A stretch of 64,000 bases of DNA from Sisyra terminalis (lineage: Eukaryota; Arthropoda; Insecta; Neuroptera; Sisyridae), in NCBI GenBank assembly GCA_958496175.1, contig OY292280.1, positions 14,942,001-15,006,000 of the forward strand, given 5' to 3'. Made by a program: the position numbers and the translations under genes. The notes beneath the pieces are model-generated. The model had not been told where the DNA came from. It worked only from the letters and a program-made list of their open reading frames with translations, and searched no databases. Shown here one piece after another: positions 1 through 13,299 of this stretch (its first letter is position 1; each line of letters opens with the position of its first letter).

Positions 1-1018
1 GTAGACCTTTAAGCACAATTTAAGTTTCAAATTTAGTTTTACATCATTTATTTTGATTGACAGTTATGTTTATAATTACTTTGTACGTAAAATCACATGA
101 TTTCAGTACAATTTTATAAAGGCCAAGAGTCGATATGGGAAAATCAATTTTTAATGTAATTGCTTGGAGATATTGGTATTTTTTTTATACCAATCGATAG
201 AATAATTCAATAGCTTTCAATTGATATCACAATCATAATCGGATTCTGTAAAATAAAGGGGGCAAACCACCCTTAAATGCCAGAAAGGTAAGAAGTCGCT
301 TACAGATACTCAAATTTTAATGTCATAGTTTAAACATATTGATGGTTTTTTTTGATAAATCAATAGAATAATTCATTAGCTTTCAATTGATACCCCAATC
401 ATTATTGGACATAAAGAAAATCACCCTTAAATGTCTAAAATTTGAGTTAGAGTACTGAATATTGACATGTTCAAAAAGGGCAAATCGTCGAATTTTGTTT
501 TATTGATGCTCACCGGGTTGCCTACAAAGCACAACATAAACAACTTTGACATCAGCTAAACATGCAAATAAAATTGGTTAAAAATACAATTTTAAATGAT
601 GTTCGAGCGGAAAAAATGTTATATTTTGAATTCTTAACTAATAATTGATCGATTTATAGCGATAGGAGTGAAGAAATAAAGATATTTTTGGCCCTAAATG
701 TAGATAATGATAGACCCCCTTTAGACGCTTATTTCTCAAAAAGTAGACCTTTAATCAACATTTAAGTGTCAAATTTAGCTGCAAACCATCAATTTTATAT
801 AAGAGTAATGTTTTCAATTACTTTTTACGTGAAATCACAAGATTTAAGTAACATTTTATGTAGGCCAAGAGTCACCTAGGGAAAATCAAATTTTTAAGTT
901 ACTGCTTGAAGATATAGGTAATATTTTGATATCAATCGATAGAATAATTCAATAGCTTTCAATTGATATCCCAATCATAATCGGACTCAATATAATAAGG
1001 GGGGCAAACCACCCTTAA
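1..1018. repeat. Direct repeat, period about 742 bp, with a partial third copy
   Basis: The block starting GTAGACCTTTAA at position 1 returns at 743 and can be followed to about 1018. Shared landmarks are the GGCCAAGAGTC motif (121 and 862), AATCGATAGAATAATTCAAT, TTTCAATTGATATC and GGGGCAAACCACCCTTA. A third shorter copy of the AATAGAATAATTCATTAGC part lies at about 355-435. The copies differ by many substitutions and small indels, so the duplication is old. It may be a satellite-like array entering from the left or two copies of a longer mobile element. Confidence 0.75.
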
Positions 1019-1370
1019 AATTTCCCAATTGCCGGCCAAATTTGTTCGGTTACGAAAAGTTAAGCTCATTTCCTCTAGATGGCAAAAGGTGTATGATTTC
1101 TAAAAAAATCTATGCGCCAATTTCTTTTACGTCAAAGCTTTATGTCAAAAAATTATTTAAATTTAGATATATTTTTATATTATTATTATTATATTATATA
1201 TATTATTATATATTTAGATATATTGCTGAATGCCTTAAAATTTAAGATATTGCGAAAATGCGTTCAAAACTTAAGTTTGCCTAAAGTAAATTCAACAGTT
1301 TTTTCAGTACCACACAATGTCTCAGCATTTGCTTAATTTAATTTGGTGTTTTGGGCGAGAAAGTGTTACG

Positions 1371-1568
1371 TTATGTTTTTCTTATAATATGGCAAGGATG
1401 GTTGCAATAATGGCACTGTCGCGTATTTTTAATAAGCCCTCTCCGGCCACACCACATCAGGGTATCCCATTGATCTCGTATAAAATTAGTTGCGTGCTTC
1501 TCGCATATTTGTCCCTTTAGATCCTTAAAATACCCCGAAAATTCCAGGTTTTCCAGATCTGTGGTCAC
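1371..1568 (-). pseudogene. Possible zinc-ribbon transposase N-terminal fragment
   Basis: The minus-strand ORF of 65 codons reads like the start of an IS1595/Merlin (ISXO2-like) transposase: an aromatic-rich segment, then RDQWDTLMWCGRRGLIKN, then a C-x-x-C pair (CHYC) where those proteins have a zinc ribbon. What is seen is only the short ORF and the spacing of these residues. The family match is from memory of domain style. No DDE catalytic part follows in frame, and the reading frame is lost after the fragment. It is best treated as a decayed relic. Confidence 0.35.
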
Positions 1569-4500
1569 TCTGTTTGAGAATAGAGTCCATCAAGTTGGAT
1601 TTCGTCTTATAATCACATTGATGGCAGTTCATTGTTCTCAAAACTTTCATTGAATTTTTTCCATTTTTCTCTAGTTCCTCATTTTAAATCTCTCCATTTA
1701 CTTCCATTTTTGTTTTCTTTACGTCCAGATTTTCGATCCATTATAATGCTAAACTCCGCACAAAACTCAAGGAACTGATTCCGAAGTTTTACTTCCAACT
1801 TCCAATCAATAAATCCTTGAATTGAACTACGTTTTTTAATTTATTGTTCCTTATGTTGGAGTCCATATTTGGTTTTAGAACTCGATCGGTTTAGATGAAT
1901 ATTGTACAAGAATTGAAAATTTGATTTATTTTAAAATTCTAATTATAAATTTTGCTGCCAGAACAACCAAAAATATAAATGTTTCACAAGTGCATATGCT
2001 TAGCCATTTCATAAACAATAAGAATGTGAATGGAACTGTAGCAAAAACGAAGCTACTTTATTCAAATTGGTTGGATCTATGTAATGAATTTCAAACATAA
2101 AACTAATGATTTTAAAGATGTTTACAGCACAGCATCCATGCCAACTTTGGTGGCTCACAAAGTGATGTTCTTGGTTCATTGTTTTACACCGGAGAATAAG
2201 GTTTTACCGGTTTTACAGAGAGTACAGCTGAAGTGCCTCCTTTAGAGGAAGCGCTATCTTCTCCAACGCTACACTCATTATATCTTAAAATTTTGGTACT
2301 TTTTTCGAATTTGTTTTGCTAGAATAGTTAATAGTAGTAATTATTACAGATAATTATGAGTAGTAGCTGTTTGAGCTGATTATGTAAATTTGTTGGATAG
2401 ATAAAACAAGTTTTACTGATTTAATAACTTTATTTCAATAAAATTGTTAGAATTTTCTAAGATAAACGTAAAACCAAACAAAATATGTTTTACAAGAAAT
2501 TTGTATAAGAAAATAATGAATTTGTTGGAATTATAACTAAATACACACATTTTTCCACATTTCCTTGAATTTATATTTCTCGAGTATTGTGATTAAAAAA
2601 CGTTCTACATTAAAAACGATTGGTTGGTTTAAAATATAAATTTATTAAATACTTGACTAGCAATAATAGCATTAGATCGTATTGAAATCTAAAAAATATT
2701 TTCCCAGGAAAAAGTCGATTTCAATACGTTATCAAGGCACAAAATGTTTATATTTGCCGAAAAAAAAGTTTTCCCCATAGTTCTACGAAACATAAGATAT
2801 AGGGCTATGTTTTTTTTTAGACAAGCGTACACAGCGGTCACTTTTACGGGATGTTAATTACAAAATTTGTAATTACCAATCAATTTTTTTCCAAATTATT
2901 TTTATAAAAAAAACTGTTATTTGTAAAATACATTTTTTTTTTGGATATGTGAATTAATATGATAGATTAAATTAACATTTCAAAAAATCATAATTTCAAA
3001 TAGCAACACCACACTTTTAGTACATTATGCTTAATTTTAACATCAAAAAAGTTAGCTGTTATATAATTACATTTATTTCAAGCAAGCGTAGAAGCGGAAA
3101 TATTTATTATTTTTTGCTTTAATTAAGTCCCTTGTCTAAAGAAAGTTCAATTGGGTTTTTGCTGTTTTTGCTTCTAATTGCACAAAAATAATCTCAATCA
3201 CTTCATACATAAAATACAATACAATAGATAAAGTTGCTCATTCATAAAATCACAGTTTCTGGAATCATTTCATTCACTGAATTTCCTTTCTTAAGAGTTG
3301 AAGAGGATATAGCCAAAGTCCAAATTAAGTCATGAATGCTTATAAGTGATTTTTTTTTTTAATAAACAATACCATTTACATATTCCATGCCAAGCCAGCA
3401 TAAAATTTAAGAGATGAACATTTGGTTTAAGCCAGATATCATATTTTAATATATCAAGCGCATGCGAAATAGTTTAGTGATGTCCAATTTAGTTTTCAGA
3501 GAACAGCACTTAAACCATACAGTACATGGACTGCTCATAGCGATAAGGAATGCTAGATATGCCATCATTGGGTGCAATCGAGAAATATCGGTTCCTTCCA
3601 CCAGTGTTTCTAGATTGTACTCAAATATTCATTGTCTAATAACTGAACCAAATATCAGTTCGTATTAATATCTATTGCGAATCAATATTCATCACCATCA
3701 AGGTGATTCTATATTTGACCGGTAAATTTAAGCAGTCCATCCATTTCATGGTTTAATAAATAGTAATCACCGTTTTTCTTTCCTAAGACTAAAATATAAC
3801 TTGAAAAGTGAAGCGTTGCTTTCATATTGATTTATTTCAATTTAAACACAGTACAGAAACATTTTTTTGTTATGGAACTGAGAATAAGAAAGTTAATTCG
3901 AAAGGTTTTCAAAAAGTTTTCACATTGGTCAACATTGTAAGATTGAAAACTATTCCATTATTTAAATTTATTCAATGCATTTACTTAGTTTCCCTTAATT
4001 TGCTGTAGATTTTTGTTTTGTTGCGATGAAATATTCCATTGTTGGGATATTTTTTCGGGGATCAAATATCATGGAACCAACTCATTGAAATAAAAAAATT
4101 TAAAAGAGCAATAGAATAAATCAAACCATTTCAAAACCTCTCAAACTCGTTTTCCTATGTGTATACTACCAATTCCTCATTATCTTTAGCTGGTTGCAAT
4201 TTTGTACGTACCCTTCCCAATAATTTAGTAGCACATTTAAGTTTTTTATTTTATTTTTTTTTTGAAATCTAAAGATAGTTACGTAAATAATAATTAAGTT
4301 TCACAGTCACGATTCATTTCTATAACAATTTCTGTTTATTTTTAAATATACTTACAATAATAAGACTTAAAGGATTAATACGAAAAAAGTGAACAGTTAA
4401 AAAATAATTAGCATCAATTTTGCGTAAGGGCGGCTCGTCAATGTTTAAAAAATAGTATATACTATATTTCTGTTCGAGCTGCACCAATTTTGACATAAAA

Positions 4501-5203
4501 AGTAGAATAATTTTTTGCAAATTTATATTTGTATTTTGGTTCACAAGTTGTATAGAGTCCAACTGGGTCATTAAAACAAACCTATATATTATTCCAAATT
4601 CGATATTTCCAGAATTTTGGGCGTTTAGGTCTCTAAGTCATCGAACAATTTTAGGAGAAATGCCTTCTTTGGAGAAATTTCTCCACAAATTATCTCAAAT
4701 TTCAAAGAGGCTGTTTCTATCTATCATTTCAATCGATTTCGTTGAAGTGAAATGATAGTTGGGGAGAGATAGGATCTCCATACCAATTACGAAGCAAAAA
4801 AAAGTTTTATATGTAACATGAGACCTCTATACTACACACCTCTGTGCAGAATGCACAAGTATAAAAATGTATTATGCATTCTGAATAACATTATAACATA
4901 CTGAACAGTGTAGCGTATGTATATTTGGGAAGACCCTTGAAAGAAATATAGAGCCGAGCCACCCTGGTAATGAGGGAAGTTTTTGATAATTGAAATAGGT
5001 TGAATTGAAAAAAAAAATATTCGACAAAATATGTTTACTTGTGATAAGAATCAGATCTAATTTGACTAAGAAATCAATCGATCGTTAGAAGAAGTGATTG
5101 ACTTGTGTAATAATAAGTTAGGTTCACCGTCGGGAACGATTTTGGAATTATCTACGACCAAACTCGGTCTTGGTTCGTTTGTTACGTTCTGGGTTCCTTT
5201 ATG

Positions 5204-8200
5204 TCACATATTTGTATTGTTGCCTTCGTTATTTAACGAATCATCTGTAGAACTGGACGAACTTCGAATATCACCCTCCATCTGACCAGCTCGCAGAGCA
5301 CTTCAAATACGAATAGTACACAAATTTACACTCAACAATTTATTGTTTCATACATACCGGTATGCAATACGAAGAATGAACCATGTCCAAATAACGTGCA
5401 ATACCAACAATAAAAGTAGTAAGGTATTGAAAATGTAATACGCTGGAAACATTGGAAGGATTTTCGGAGCCTCAATCGACGTAGACCTTATAATCCAAAA
5501 CGGATAAACCCCAATTCTGGTCACAATCCAAAGAATCGTAAACAATCCGAAAACACAATCACACAAATTTTGCCAACCCATATACTTCAGCATTTTTGCT
5601 AACTGAAAATAAATCATGTTTATTCGAGTCCGAGTAATGATAATGGTTACAGAACTTCGAAACCTGACCAAATCAAAATTATTTACCATAATTAGGTAAA
5701 ATTAAAACATGTTACTCAAATTCAGACACATCTTCAAGCAGGGCTGACGAGCTGGAACTCAGAATCGGAAGATTTTAAAGGAGCCAAAGTTGCAGCTGGA
5801 ATTTTAATTTTATTAAGGTGGACCCAAAAAAAAATCGACTATTTTTGTTTTTTTGGCATATATTAAAAATATTATTCAGGACAAGAGAAAAAAAATTTCA
5901 CCTTTGACCTTGAATAACTTTCACAGAAGTAAATTACCAAAAAATGCAACGTGACCTCTTCTTTAGGACATTTAATTTCCTTTAAGAATGTATGTTGTGT
6001 GATGGTTCAAAATTTTCGAGAAAAAAATACCCTTCAGATTGAAAAATCAAAAGATGCGATAATTGGCTTCAAGATATCAATATATTAAGGGCTCAAAATT
6101 GAACAACTTTTTTTGTTATCCTGAACCATAGTTTTGATATAGGTATGTTTTTAAAAAATCTAATTTATTTTTTTGACTCAGCCTAATGTTAGGCTAGCAG
6201 AATTGCTAAAACAATTTGTTTTTTTTTGGAACCTCATACATATAGCCTACATTAATTGAATCCAGCCTCCAGTCCTGCTTTCAAGTGGTTTTACTTAGCG
6301 GATTATTTTGGTCAGGTTTTATAGTCAATCATTAAAGTACATTTACTAACTTCAAGTAGAATATCGGCACAGTCATGCACCACCAAAACAAGTGATCCGA
6401 TTCGATGCAAATTGCACAGCCATGAGAAACTCATCAACATTATTGTGGCAATATGATGCACAAACATTTGCCAAAAATCTTTCCTTTTCACATCCCAAAA
6501 CTGTGAAAAACATAGCGCCCAATAGAAACTTAGTGATATCATATAATAGTACCAAATATCATTAGTAATTCCTTGATGCGGATAACCGTACCAACAGTAA
6601 TTGATGTCCCAGAGCCAAGGCTTGTCCCACAACACATATAACCCTTAAAAATTATGCTCAGTTAAAAACAAATAAAACGAAAAAATATGTAATTGTACCA
6701 AACAAAAACGAATACGTATAATAAACACATCGCCAGGCATTTTCACAAAACTTTGTCAAAGTTGAAGGCTTATCCTGACTTCTTCGCAAACGTAACCACC
6801 TCTCCACCTAAAAGGTGAGAAGGAAAGAAATTGTTTTCAAAACATTCAAAACGAAAACAAAGAACCTAAATCTAAATATGGGAAACATTGAATTCTGGAG
6901 ATGAAGAATCATCAATTGAAATAATTGGATAGTTATGATGATGAAAAGTTTGGTCAGCTCTAAAGCTTTGCTTTTTTTAGGACAAACACATATCTATTAT
7001 ACTATTTGACAGTTGTGTCAGTGTTGGACTGTGAATATTTCACGGGAAGTTACTAGTATATTATAAAGAACAATTACTTGTCGTTCTGTCCAGTCTAACT
7101 GTTTTGCTAGTCCAACTATTTGTTTATAATTAGGATGTCGGTTTTCATGGTAGGCTTTTTCTAAAGTTGCATTTGGTTGAGCTTTCTTCGTCCTTGTGTA
7201 TTTTATACCGAAGCCTCGTCCCACTGGAGAAAACCAATATCTAAAAATGTTAAAAAATTATTATTCTGTTTTTTAAATATTTCGTATTAAGTGAAATGAT
7301 TTCATGCAATGAATTTTATTTCTTAAGAAATAGTGTCAAGCGGTTTATGTAACAAATATAAGCATTTCAATCAAACTTAAAATAATAGTATTATGAAAAC
7401 TGAATTTGGGTAAGTATTATTCAAACTAAAATCAATTTGAATTGTTTATTTCAACGTTTGGCGTTATCGTTGGATTCAACGTACTGTAACGTAGAAGCAA
7501 ATATGCAATTCAAAGGTCTGGGACAGTTTTGTTTTTTCTTTAGGTAAATAAACGATATTGAAAAATAAATTCATTTTAACTAGAATTTTTCTAAATAACT
7601 AAATTGTATTAATTTTATAAACACTCACCCTATTCAGATTTAAGTAAAATGTTTAATGGAAATTTAAAAATGAAACAAGCAAATTATGATTTCAAATAAT
7701 TAGTGTTATACTATGACAAAATGGATTGCATCCATATGGAGAAATTGTAATTTTTTCGGAGATTCATGCAACGTTTGAAATATTCAAATAGGACTTTTAC
7801 TCTGGAAGATGGATGACATTATATGTAAATGGTTGTATTGCTTTAAATGGTACAAAAATTGTTCAAAATGCACAAAGAATGGAAAAAAATAAAATCAAAG
7901 TTGGTCAAGTGTTACCTGCTTTTCGTAGGCCTAAGGAAAAATCGAGCCTTACGAAAACGGTAAAACCATCTGTAATATTAATAAATGAAACAGAAGAAAA
8001 GATGCAGTAACAAATAATTGAACAAAATGATATTCGGTGCAAATTGTAGCCAAATATTGTCCACAAACCGTTCCATAAAATAGCGCAGACAAAGCATCCC
8101 CAGAGCCATTGGAATTGGGTAGCACAAATCTGTGTATTGTGTGTACGGAATTCCATTTTTGCCGGGGGTGAGATCCGCCCAGGTAGTGTTCGGTGGTAAC

Positions 8201-8268
8201 CAAATGTCCTCATTCCAAAACCAATTCGAAAAAGTCGAATAGGCAAAATGGATTGTTCCCACAATCAT
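5204..8268 (-). CDS. schlank: Ceramide synthase (Lag1/TLC family with Hox-like domain), 6 exons
   Basis: Multi-pass ER enzyme that N-acylates sphingoid bases with fatty acyl-CoA to give (dihydro)ceramide. Coding exons in transcript order: 8268-8069, 7240-7078, 6807-6699, 6643-6351, 5602-5358, 5300-5204; all phases join and give 368 residues, normal for the family. Visible parts: the conserved N-terminal FWNEDIWLPPNTTWADL (about 17-33), the Hox-like segment (about 68-128) ending in WLRLRRSQDKPSTLTKFCEN, and the Lag1 motif (about 220-255) with the paired His of VHHIAT (220-221) and the later HD of VVHDCADILLE (247-248). The hydrophilic Ser-rich tail contains EGDIRSSSSS. The start is the Met at 8268; an in-frame Met at 8319 would add 17 residues. 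One intron uses a weak GTTAGT donor (6350). Function is known from the family; the model is inferred from splice signals. Confidence 0.93.
7020..7065 (+). repeat. Dispersed terminal-repeat motif in a schlank intron
   Basis: AGTGTTGGACTGTGAATATT followed by TCACGGGAAG matches two oppositely oriented copies at 47616-47640 and 47846-47890. It lies between schlank exons 2 and 3. Its place suggests a fragment of a small DNA transposon. Confidence 0.5.
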
Positions 8269-8758
8269 TTCCTTTCTATATGCGTCTGAACGAAATATTC
8301 GAAACAATCCAAAGAACAACTCGTGCGCTAATTACCACACAAAATCAATGTCTGCTCCAATTATTTTAGGTGAACATAACAATTTTCATTTTTCAATTTT
8401 CATTCACGCAAATTTATAATTTGTCCGCCACTGGAGTTTGGTTGATATCAATGAAAACTGCTAGAAAACAAACAAAATATTAGTGTTCAATTCCAATAAT
8501 AGAAGAGAGGCACGTGCGGCTTTAAAAACACATGCGCTCTCCAATTTGTGCCACTTCACAGGAATTTTATATTTCTGTTTGTTCAAAAATTATAATATAT
8601 TTTTCAGAAAAATAAATCATTTAAAAAAATATTAAACCGGTGCCAAGCGGAACTAATGGAAGAGAGGAATAAAGGTTTGATAAAAACTTGTTGATCGCAT
8701 GCTAATTTGATAGCAATATTTTTTAAATATATCTTTATTTAAAACAAATATCTCTTGA

Positions 8759-8863
8759 ACCAGGACTGTCCAAAAGCTACATAAACTATTTTTTTATCTT
8801 GTATGTTTTACACCCATTTTGAGAGCTGTAAAAAATGTAACCGCAGGCCGCATGCGGCCTGAT
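8759..8863. mobile_element. hAT-like non-autonomous element fragment
   Basis: CCAGGACTGTCCAAAAGC at about 8760 resembles the CAGG-x-x-TGTCCAA ends common in hAT transposons. It is followed at 8846-8863 by the perfect 18-base palindrome CAGGCCGCATGCGGCCTG, which is typical of the subterminal GGCC-rich part of such elements. No transposase is present. Confidence 0.4.
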
Positions 8864-11107
8864 AATCTCGTGATGGAGATTTTTATAAATGGAGCCCTGT
8901 GATCGAACTCTGGTGATGGAGCCCTATTTTACATCCATACAAAAAAAAAATTGCCAAAGACCACCAATTACTGACCCATTGGCATAAATAAAAGAACAAT
9001 AAATTTATTTAGGTATCTCTGGCCAAACAAGGATAAACGGTTCGGAAGATTCAATCACTTATATGTATGATAGGATGAGAAGAATATCTTATACCATGAG
9101 TTGCTATCCAATAGTTAAAAGCTTGTTTCCAAACTTTTTTCACCGCAATGGGACTAATTGAAAGGAGCACCAAGACAATTCCAGGCTTCCCACAACTTTG
9201 ATGATCTGCTAAAGGTTCTAGGAGTTTGATTGAAAGATTACTATCCATCCAACTAATAGTTTGACCTTAGTGTTAAACCATTATCGTCTGTTTTACCAAG
9301 GGCAAACAAAAGGCAAACACTGTAAAACTAAATTCAATGAATACTTGTAAAAATTTGGCATTTTAGTTCTTCGTCAGTCAGGAAAATAGCACAAAACTTT
9401 GGCCAGTATTTGAATTTGAAATGACGAATAAATAAAGAAATTAAATGGATATCTCAAAGTAATGGATTCATTTTTCTCGAACGTAATAAATTATTGAAGT
9501 AAGTTCCACCGAAATAAATAATTCACAAAATATACAAACCTACGGGTAAGTAGTTAAATAGTAAAAATTACACTATGAACCGAAGTCACTGAGGACTTAA
9601 GATGTTATGAAGTAATAGTAACTATTGAATTTTGTTTTATACAATTGAAATTGATAGCATTTATGGCCGTTTTTGAACAGAGGTATTATATTTAAGTAAC
9701 TTGAGGTGAAACTTAACTATCATAAACATTTGTAGATAAATAAAAAATGTTTCAAGTATCCCCCTATCAAATGCAGTTGAGCAATTAAAATTGTTCATTA
9801 TAATTCCTTTGCATACTTTCTCCTTCGGAAAAAAATAAATTATTAACTGCCTAAGGTCAGTGGTTATTTAAAAGGTTAACAAATTTCGATAAAATTAATA
9901 CTTAACTCTTGACCCCTCGTCTATGGTCTACACTTGACTTGGTTCTTTAATAATTAAAATAATAATAATAATAGTAATTATTTCAATTATTATTTTTTTT
10001 TAGATAAAATTACAAAATAATTGGTGATATAAAAATTATTTTCTCATTAGGAAAATATGAAACTTAGGATTAAAATTTGGTTGGTTCATGAGATTTTTTT
10101 TTTAAATCGATGCCATTTGAAATTATATATTTTAATTGAAAAAAATAAACGCTTTTTCCCTCGCTTGGGCGTTTTTTCTTACGATAGAATTATTTAAAAC
10201 AGCGAACACATGAATGCACTGGACCCACACAACTGATAATTGAAACGCTCCAGGTACTCACATGATTTTTCTTTTTTACAAGCACATTACTGCTTTTATC
10301 ACAAAAAAAATCCTAATCAAGTTTCCTTGGATTTTTCTTATAATTTCTTTGCTCTTTTCCAGCTGAATTACAACTTATATTGTGATACGCCCTCTATACA
10401 TACCGGTAATTGCACAGTAGCAAGTTTTCCATCAATCGAATCATTTACACAATTTATTACGAAATATTATTGAAAAAGTATATGCCTCGTTAAACTATAT
10501 ACGTTTTTCTTATCGAAATCAATTAAATTAATCAATGTATTTAATCTTTATTAATAAAAAACAATTAAAAGCATGTAACATGACTCAATATGGTTGATAA
10601 CAGTTGGTAATATCACCATCTTGGACCACGAGAGTCAAACTATTGCCCTCTACATGCAACTATGCAAAACTGTACAGAACTATCGTCGGTTTAAAAACTC
10701 GCTCAACAATTCACACATTTGGGAAACAATGTAAATAAACTTTGAAATAAATCGTTTTAACAGTATATTTAAACAAGTCACTATTAAGTAACATATTTTT
10801 CAACATATTTTTAACTTGTTTTTAATTCAATTCGCGAATAAATCAGCCATAATGAAAATGGGGTATTTGACTAATTTTGGAACATTGTTTTAAGTTATTC
10901 TATATTACATTATAAACACAGAATATTGATATTTCTGAGAAATCTACTATATTACCAATAGAGATCGATGTTGAAGTTTAAAATTCCAAAACCGCACCAA
11001 AAATGCTATTTCTTTAATGACGTTGACGTGTAATGTTATTTTCGTTATTTGCAAGTAAAATAGTTAATCTAATCCAGCTAAACTAAACTTTGCCAATTTT
11101 CTTTAAA

Positions 11108-11196
11108 TTACAGTACTGTTCTATAAATTTTTATGGGCAAATACTGTAAAAGTCCGTGTAGAAATGATTTGGTGTTCGTATGGGAATCTCCATGAG
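11108..11196 (+). repeat. Dispersed repeat, copy 1
   Basis: The stretch from TTACAGTACTGTT through TTTTTATGGGCAAATACT to the CATGAG motif is repeated, with scattered substitutions, at 50072-50160 in the same orientation. No coding content is evident. Confidence 0.6.
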
Positions 11197-11839
11197 TAAC
11201 CACGTAGGAGTCTACTTGGGAAACTATATAGGAATTGACATATCAATTCAACCGAAAACACAATATAGAAATGAATAGAATGAATTGGAAAACGTTGATG
11301 GATACCCTTCGAAAAATAGAGCGACAGGCAATTCATATTCAATTCATATATGAAACAGAAAGTTAAAATTCGTATAAAAGAGAAGACATCAAATGCATAA
11401 AGATAAGAACACTAGAAGAGCTAAACGTGTATCTCCTTAAACAAACAATTGTACCATTTGTAAAATAGCTGAAGTTTTTTTAAATAGAAAGTCGATAAGT
11501 CCGATTTTTGAAAATTTTAAATTTTTGTTTCCAATGAAAAGTATCCCTCCCTTTATTATTTTGCTCTTATCACTATCATAAATTTTACGGAAACAATTTA
11601 AGGTTTACTAAGCTTCTGCCAATTTTCTTTCTTTTTGATAATTTTTGGTTGCCAACATTTTCTTTAAATATATGTTAAAGTATTGTAATTAACTATCTTC
11701 GTTGTCAAAATAAAAACATGCAAATAAATCAAGGTTAAACCAGGAACGGTCTCAGTCTCAACCATCTCAACTTTAAAGACTATTTTGGTAACGATTTGAG
11801 TTTTGAGATTTTCTTAAAAAACACTATCCCGGTTCTAAT

Positions 11840-12360
11840 CTCCAAGTTATCTTCTCCATACTTCAAATGCGTTAATTTTATCTTCCAGACTCTGTTCCAT
11901 ATAAGAAAATAGGGAACACATAGCACTTAACCATTTTAAGCGCAGTTCCAGAAATAAAGTTCGGTCTACAAAGATTTTTTTAAAGATCTTTATGAAGATT
12001 CCTGCGGCTGTGTTTTTCCTGCACCATACCACACGTTCCGTTTATAAGACATCCGAGATAGGTACCTACATATTTGAAATGCTCCTTACTTTCTACTGTC
12101 TTTCCACTAAGATATAGGTAGAGGTTCGGTCTCATTTGGATATTACCATGAATTTGATCTTCTTTTTATTTATTTTCATACCATACTTATAGCATTCGCG
12201 GTTAACGTTTAGACTTCATATCAGGCTACATTTTACCAATTGAACTATTCTTCAAAGCTTAACTTCTTCTGTAACAATAAAACCATATTATTAATAAAAT
12301 CAAACAAACCATCAATGATGTATCGAGAGTTTGCCTCTTGATACCTGTACCTTGATAGCA
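11840..12360 (-). pseudogene. Decayed non-LTR retrotransposon reverse transcriptase
   Basis: Read on the minus strand with several frame changes, this stretch gives the ordered landmarks of an insect LINE reverse transcriptase C-terminal half. These are INNMVLL where the FADDMVLL catalytic box should be (both Asp now Asn), YGMKINKKKIKFMVISK, an EHFKYVGTYLG segment, KMVKCYVFPIFLYGTES, and KINAFEVWRR. At least two frameshifts and several stops separate them. The order and spacing are those of the family, so the identification is firm, but the clade (RTE, Jockey or another) cannot be fixed by eye. The element is dead. Confidence 0.75.
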
Positions 12361-12599
12361 TTGGAAAAAAAGAAGAAATTAAAATTTACTGGCTTCAAAG
12401 ATTAACAAAAGGGCAAATTCTTTTATTGTTGGGAAGCTGCATTATCTCAGTTGAACATAGGCTATATTAAATTTTCAGTTTATTAAATGTGTCTTTTTAA
12501 AGTCGACAAAATAGTGTTTTTAAGTATGATTATATTTTTATTATAAAAGAAATAAAATTTTTCATATACCAGTACAAATAGCAAATCTGAAAAGAAAAT

Positions 12600-12660
12600 A
12601 TAATCTACCTCTACGTTACGCAAACGAAGTCGCGGGGATCAGCTATATTGTATATAAATA
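12600..12660 (-). repeat. Widespread insect repeat motif (CCCGCGACTTCGT)
   Basis: On the minus strand the sequence reads CCCGCGACTTCGTTTGCGTA, a strikingly GC-rich island in AT-rich DNA. This core is familiar from abundant non-autonomous repeats in several insect genomes. A sequence often seen in the same repeats, resembling AACAGCTCAACCGATTTTTA, occurs at about 26678. No ends can be defined here. Confidence 0.4.
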
Positions 12661-13299
12661 TACGAAAAATGCAAATATATTGGTGATATGAAATAACATA
12701 GTTAAAACTTGAAGGCCAAAATGAGAGAATGGCAGCTTTAAATATGTCGTTTAAGGAATTTGAAACCAGTTTCAGGTATTTATTATTTGTTGTCAATTAT
12801 AAATACATTAACACCTTTTTCCGATTCCATAAATTACACCTTTGAATCTGCATTTTTCTCATTACCATATTATTTATTATCACAAGTTGAGAACAGGTAA
12901 AATTCTTTTCAATTTCACATCTGTTTAGAATTTGTTCGATTTTGCTCACAATAATGGTCATTATGGAGCAAAGGTCAAAAAATTGTACTTTAATATTTGT
13001 TTACCTGAATTCTACCGTATGATTGAAGAACAGGTTAATCGATTTCGATAATATTATATTTTCAGGTACATCTTAGTGTTTCCCCCCAAAAAAGCATAAT
13101 AAAGGTCACAGATAAGTCTAATCTAAATAGTTGTACCAATATTTTGTTTTGATTTCATTTATGGTTCCAATTTGAAGACAGCTTTAATGATTTGATAGAT
13201 TTTTTTAACATTATCGAAAAATCATCATACATGAAATCAGGGGTGGCCTATACATATGATATTGCAGGCCACTTCGGAAATGCATCATAACTCCGGGAG

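Larger units (their letters stand above)
1..5203. other. Gene-poor, repeat-rich intergenic region
   Basis: No convincing gene is seen in this 5.2-kb stretch. It is very AT-rich with many homopolymer runs. The first kilobase is a direct repeat, described separately, and 1371-1568 on the minus strand carries a transposase-like fragment. The rest holds only short ORFs with no recognisable motif, for example 3462-3668, 3808-4008 and 4320-4571. The right part, up to 5203, must contain the 3' UTR of the ceramide synthase gene, which reads leftwards. Confidence 0.7.

Noticed and set aside
9051..9248. 65-codon minus-strand ORF
   Set aside because: No family is recognised and it lies in repeat debris; it may be a transposon fragment, but nothing supports a name.
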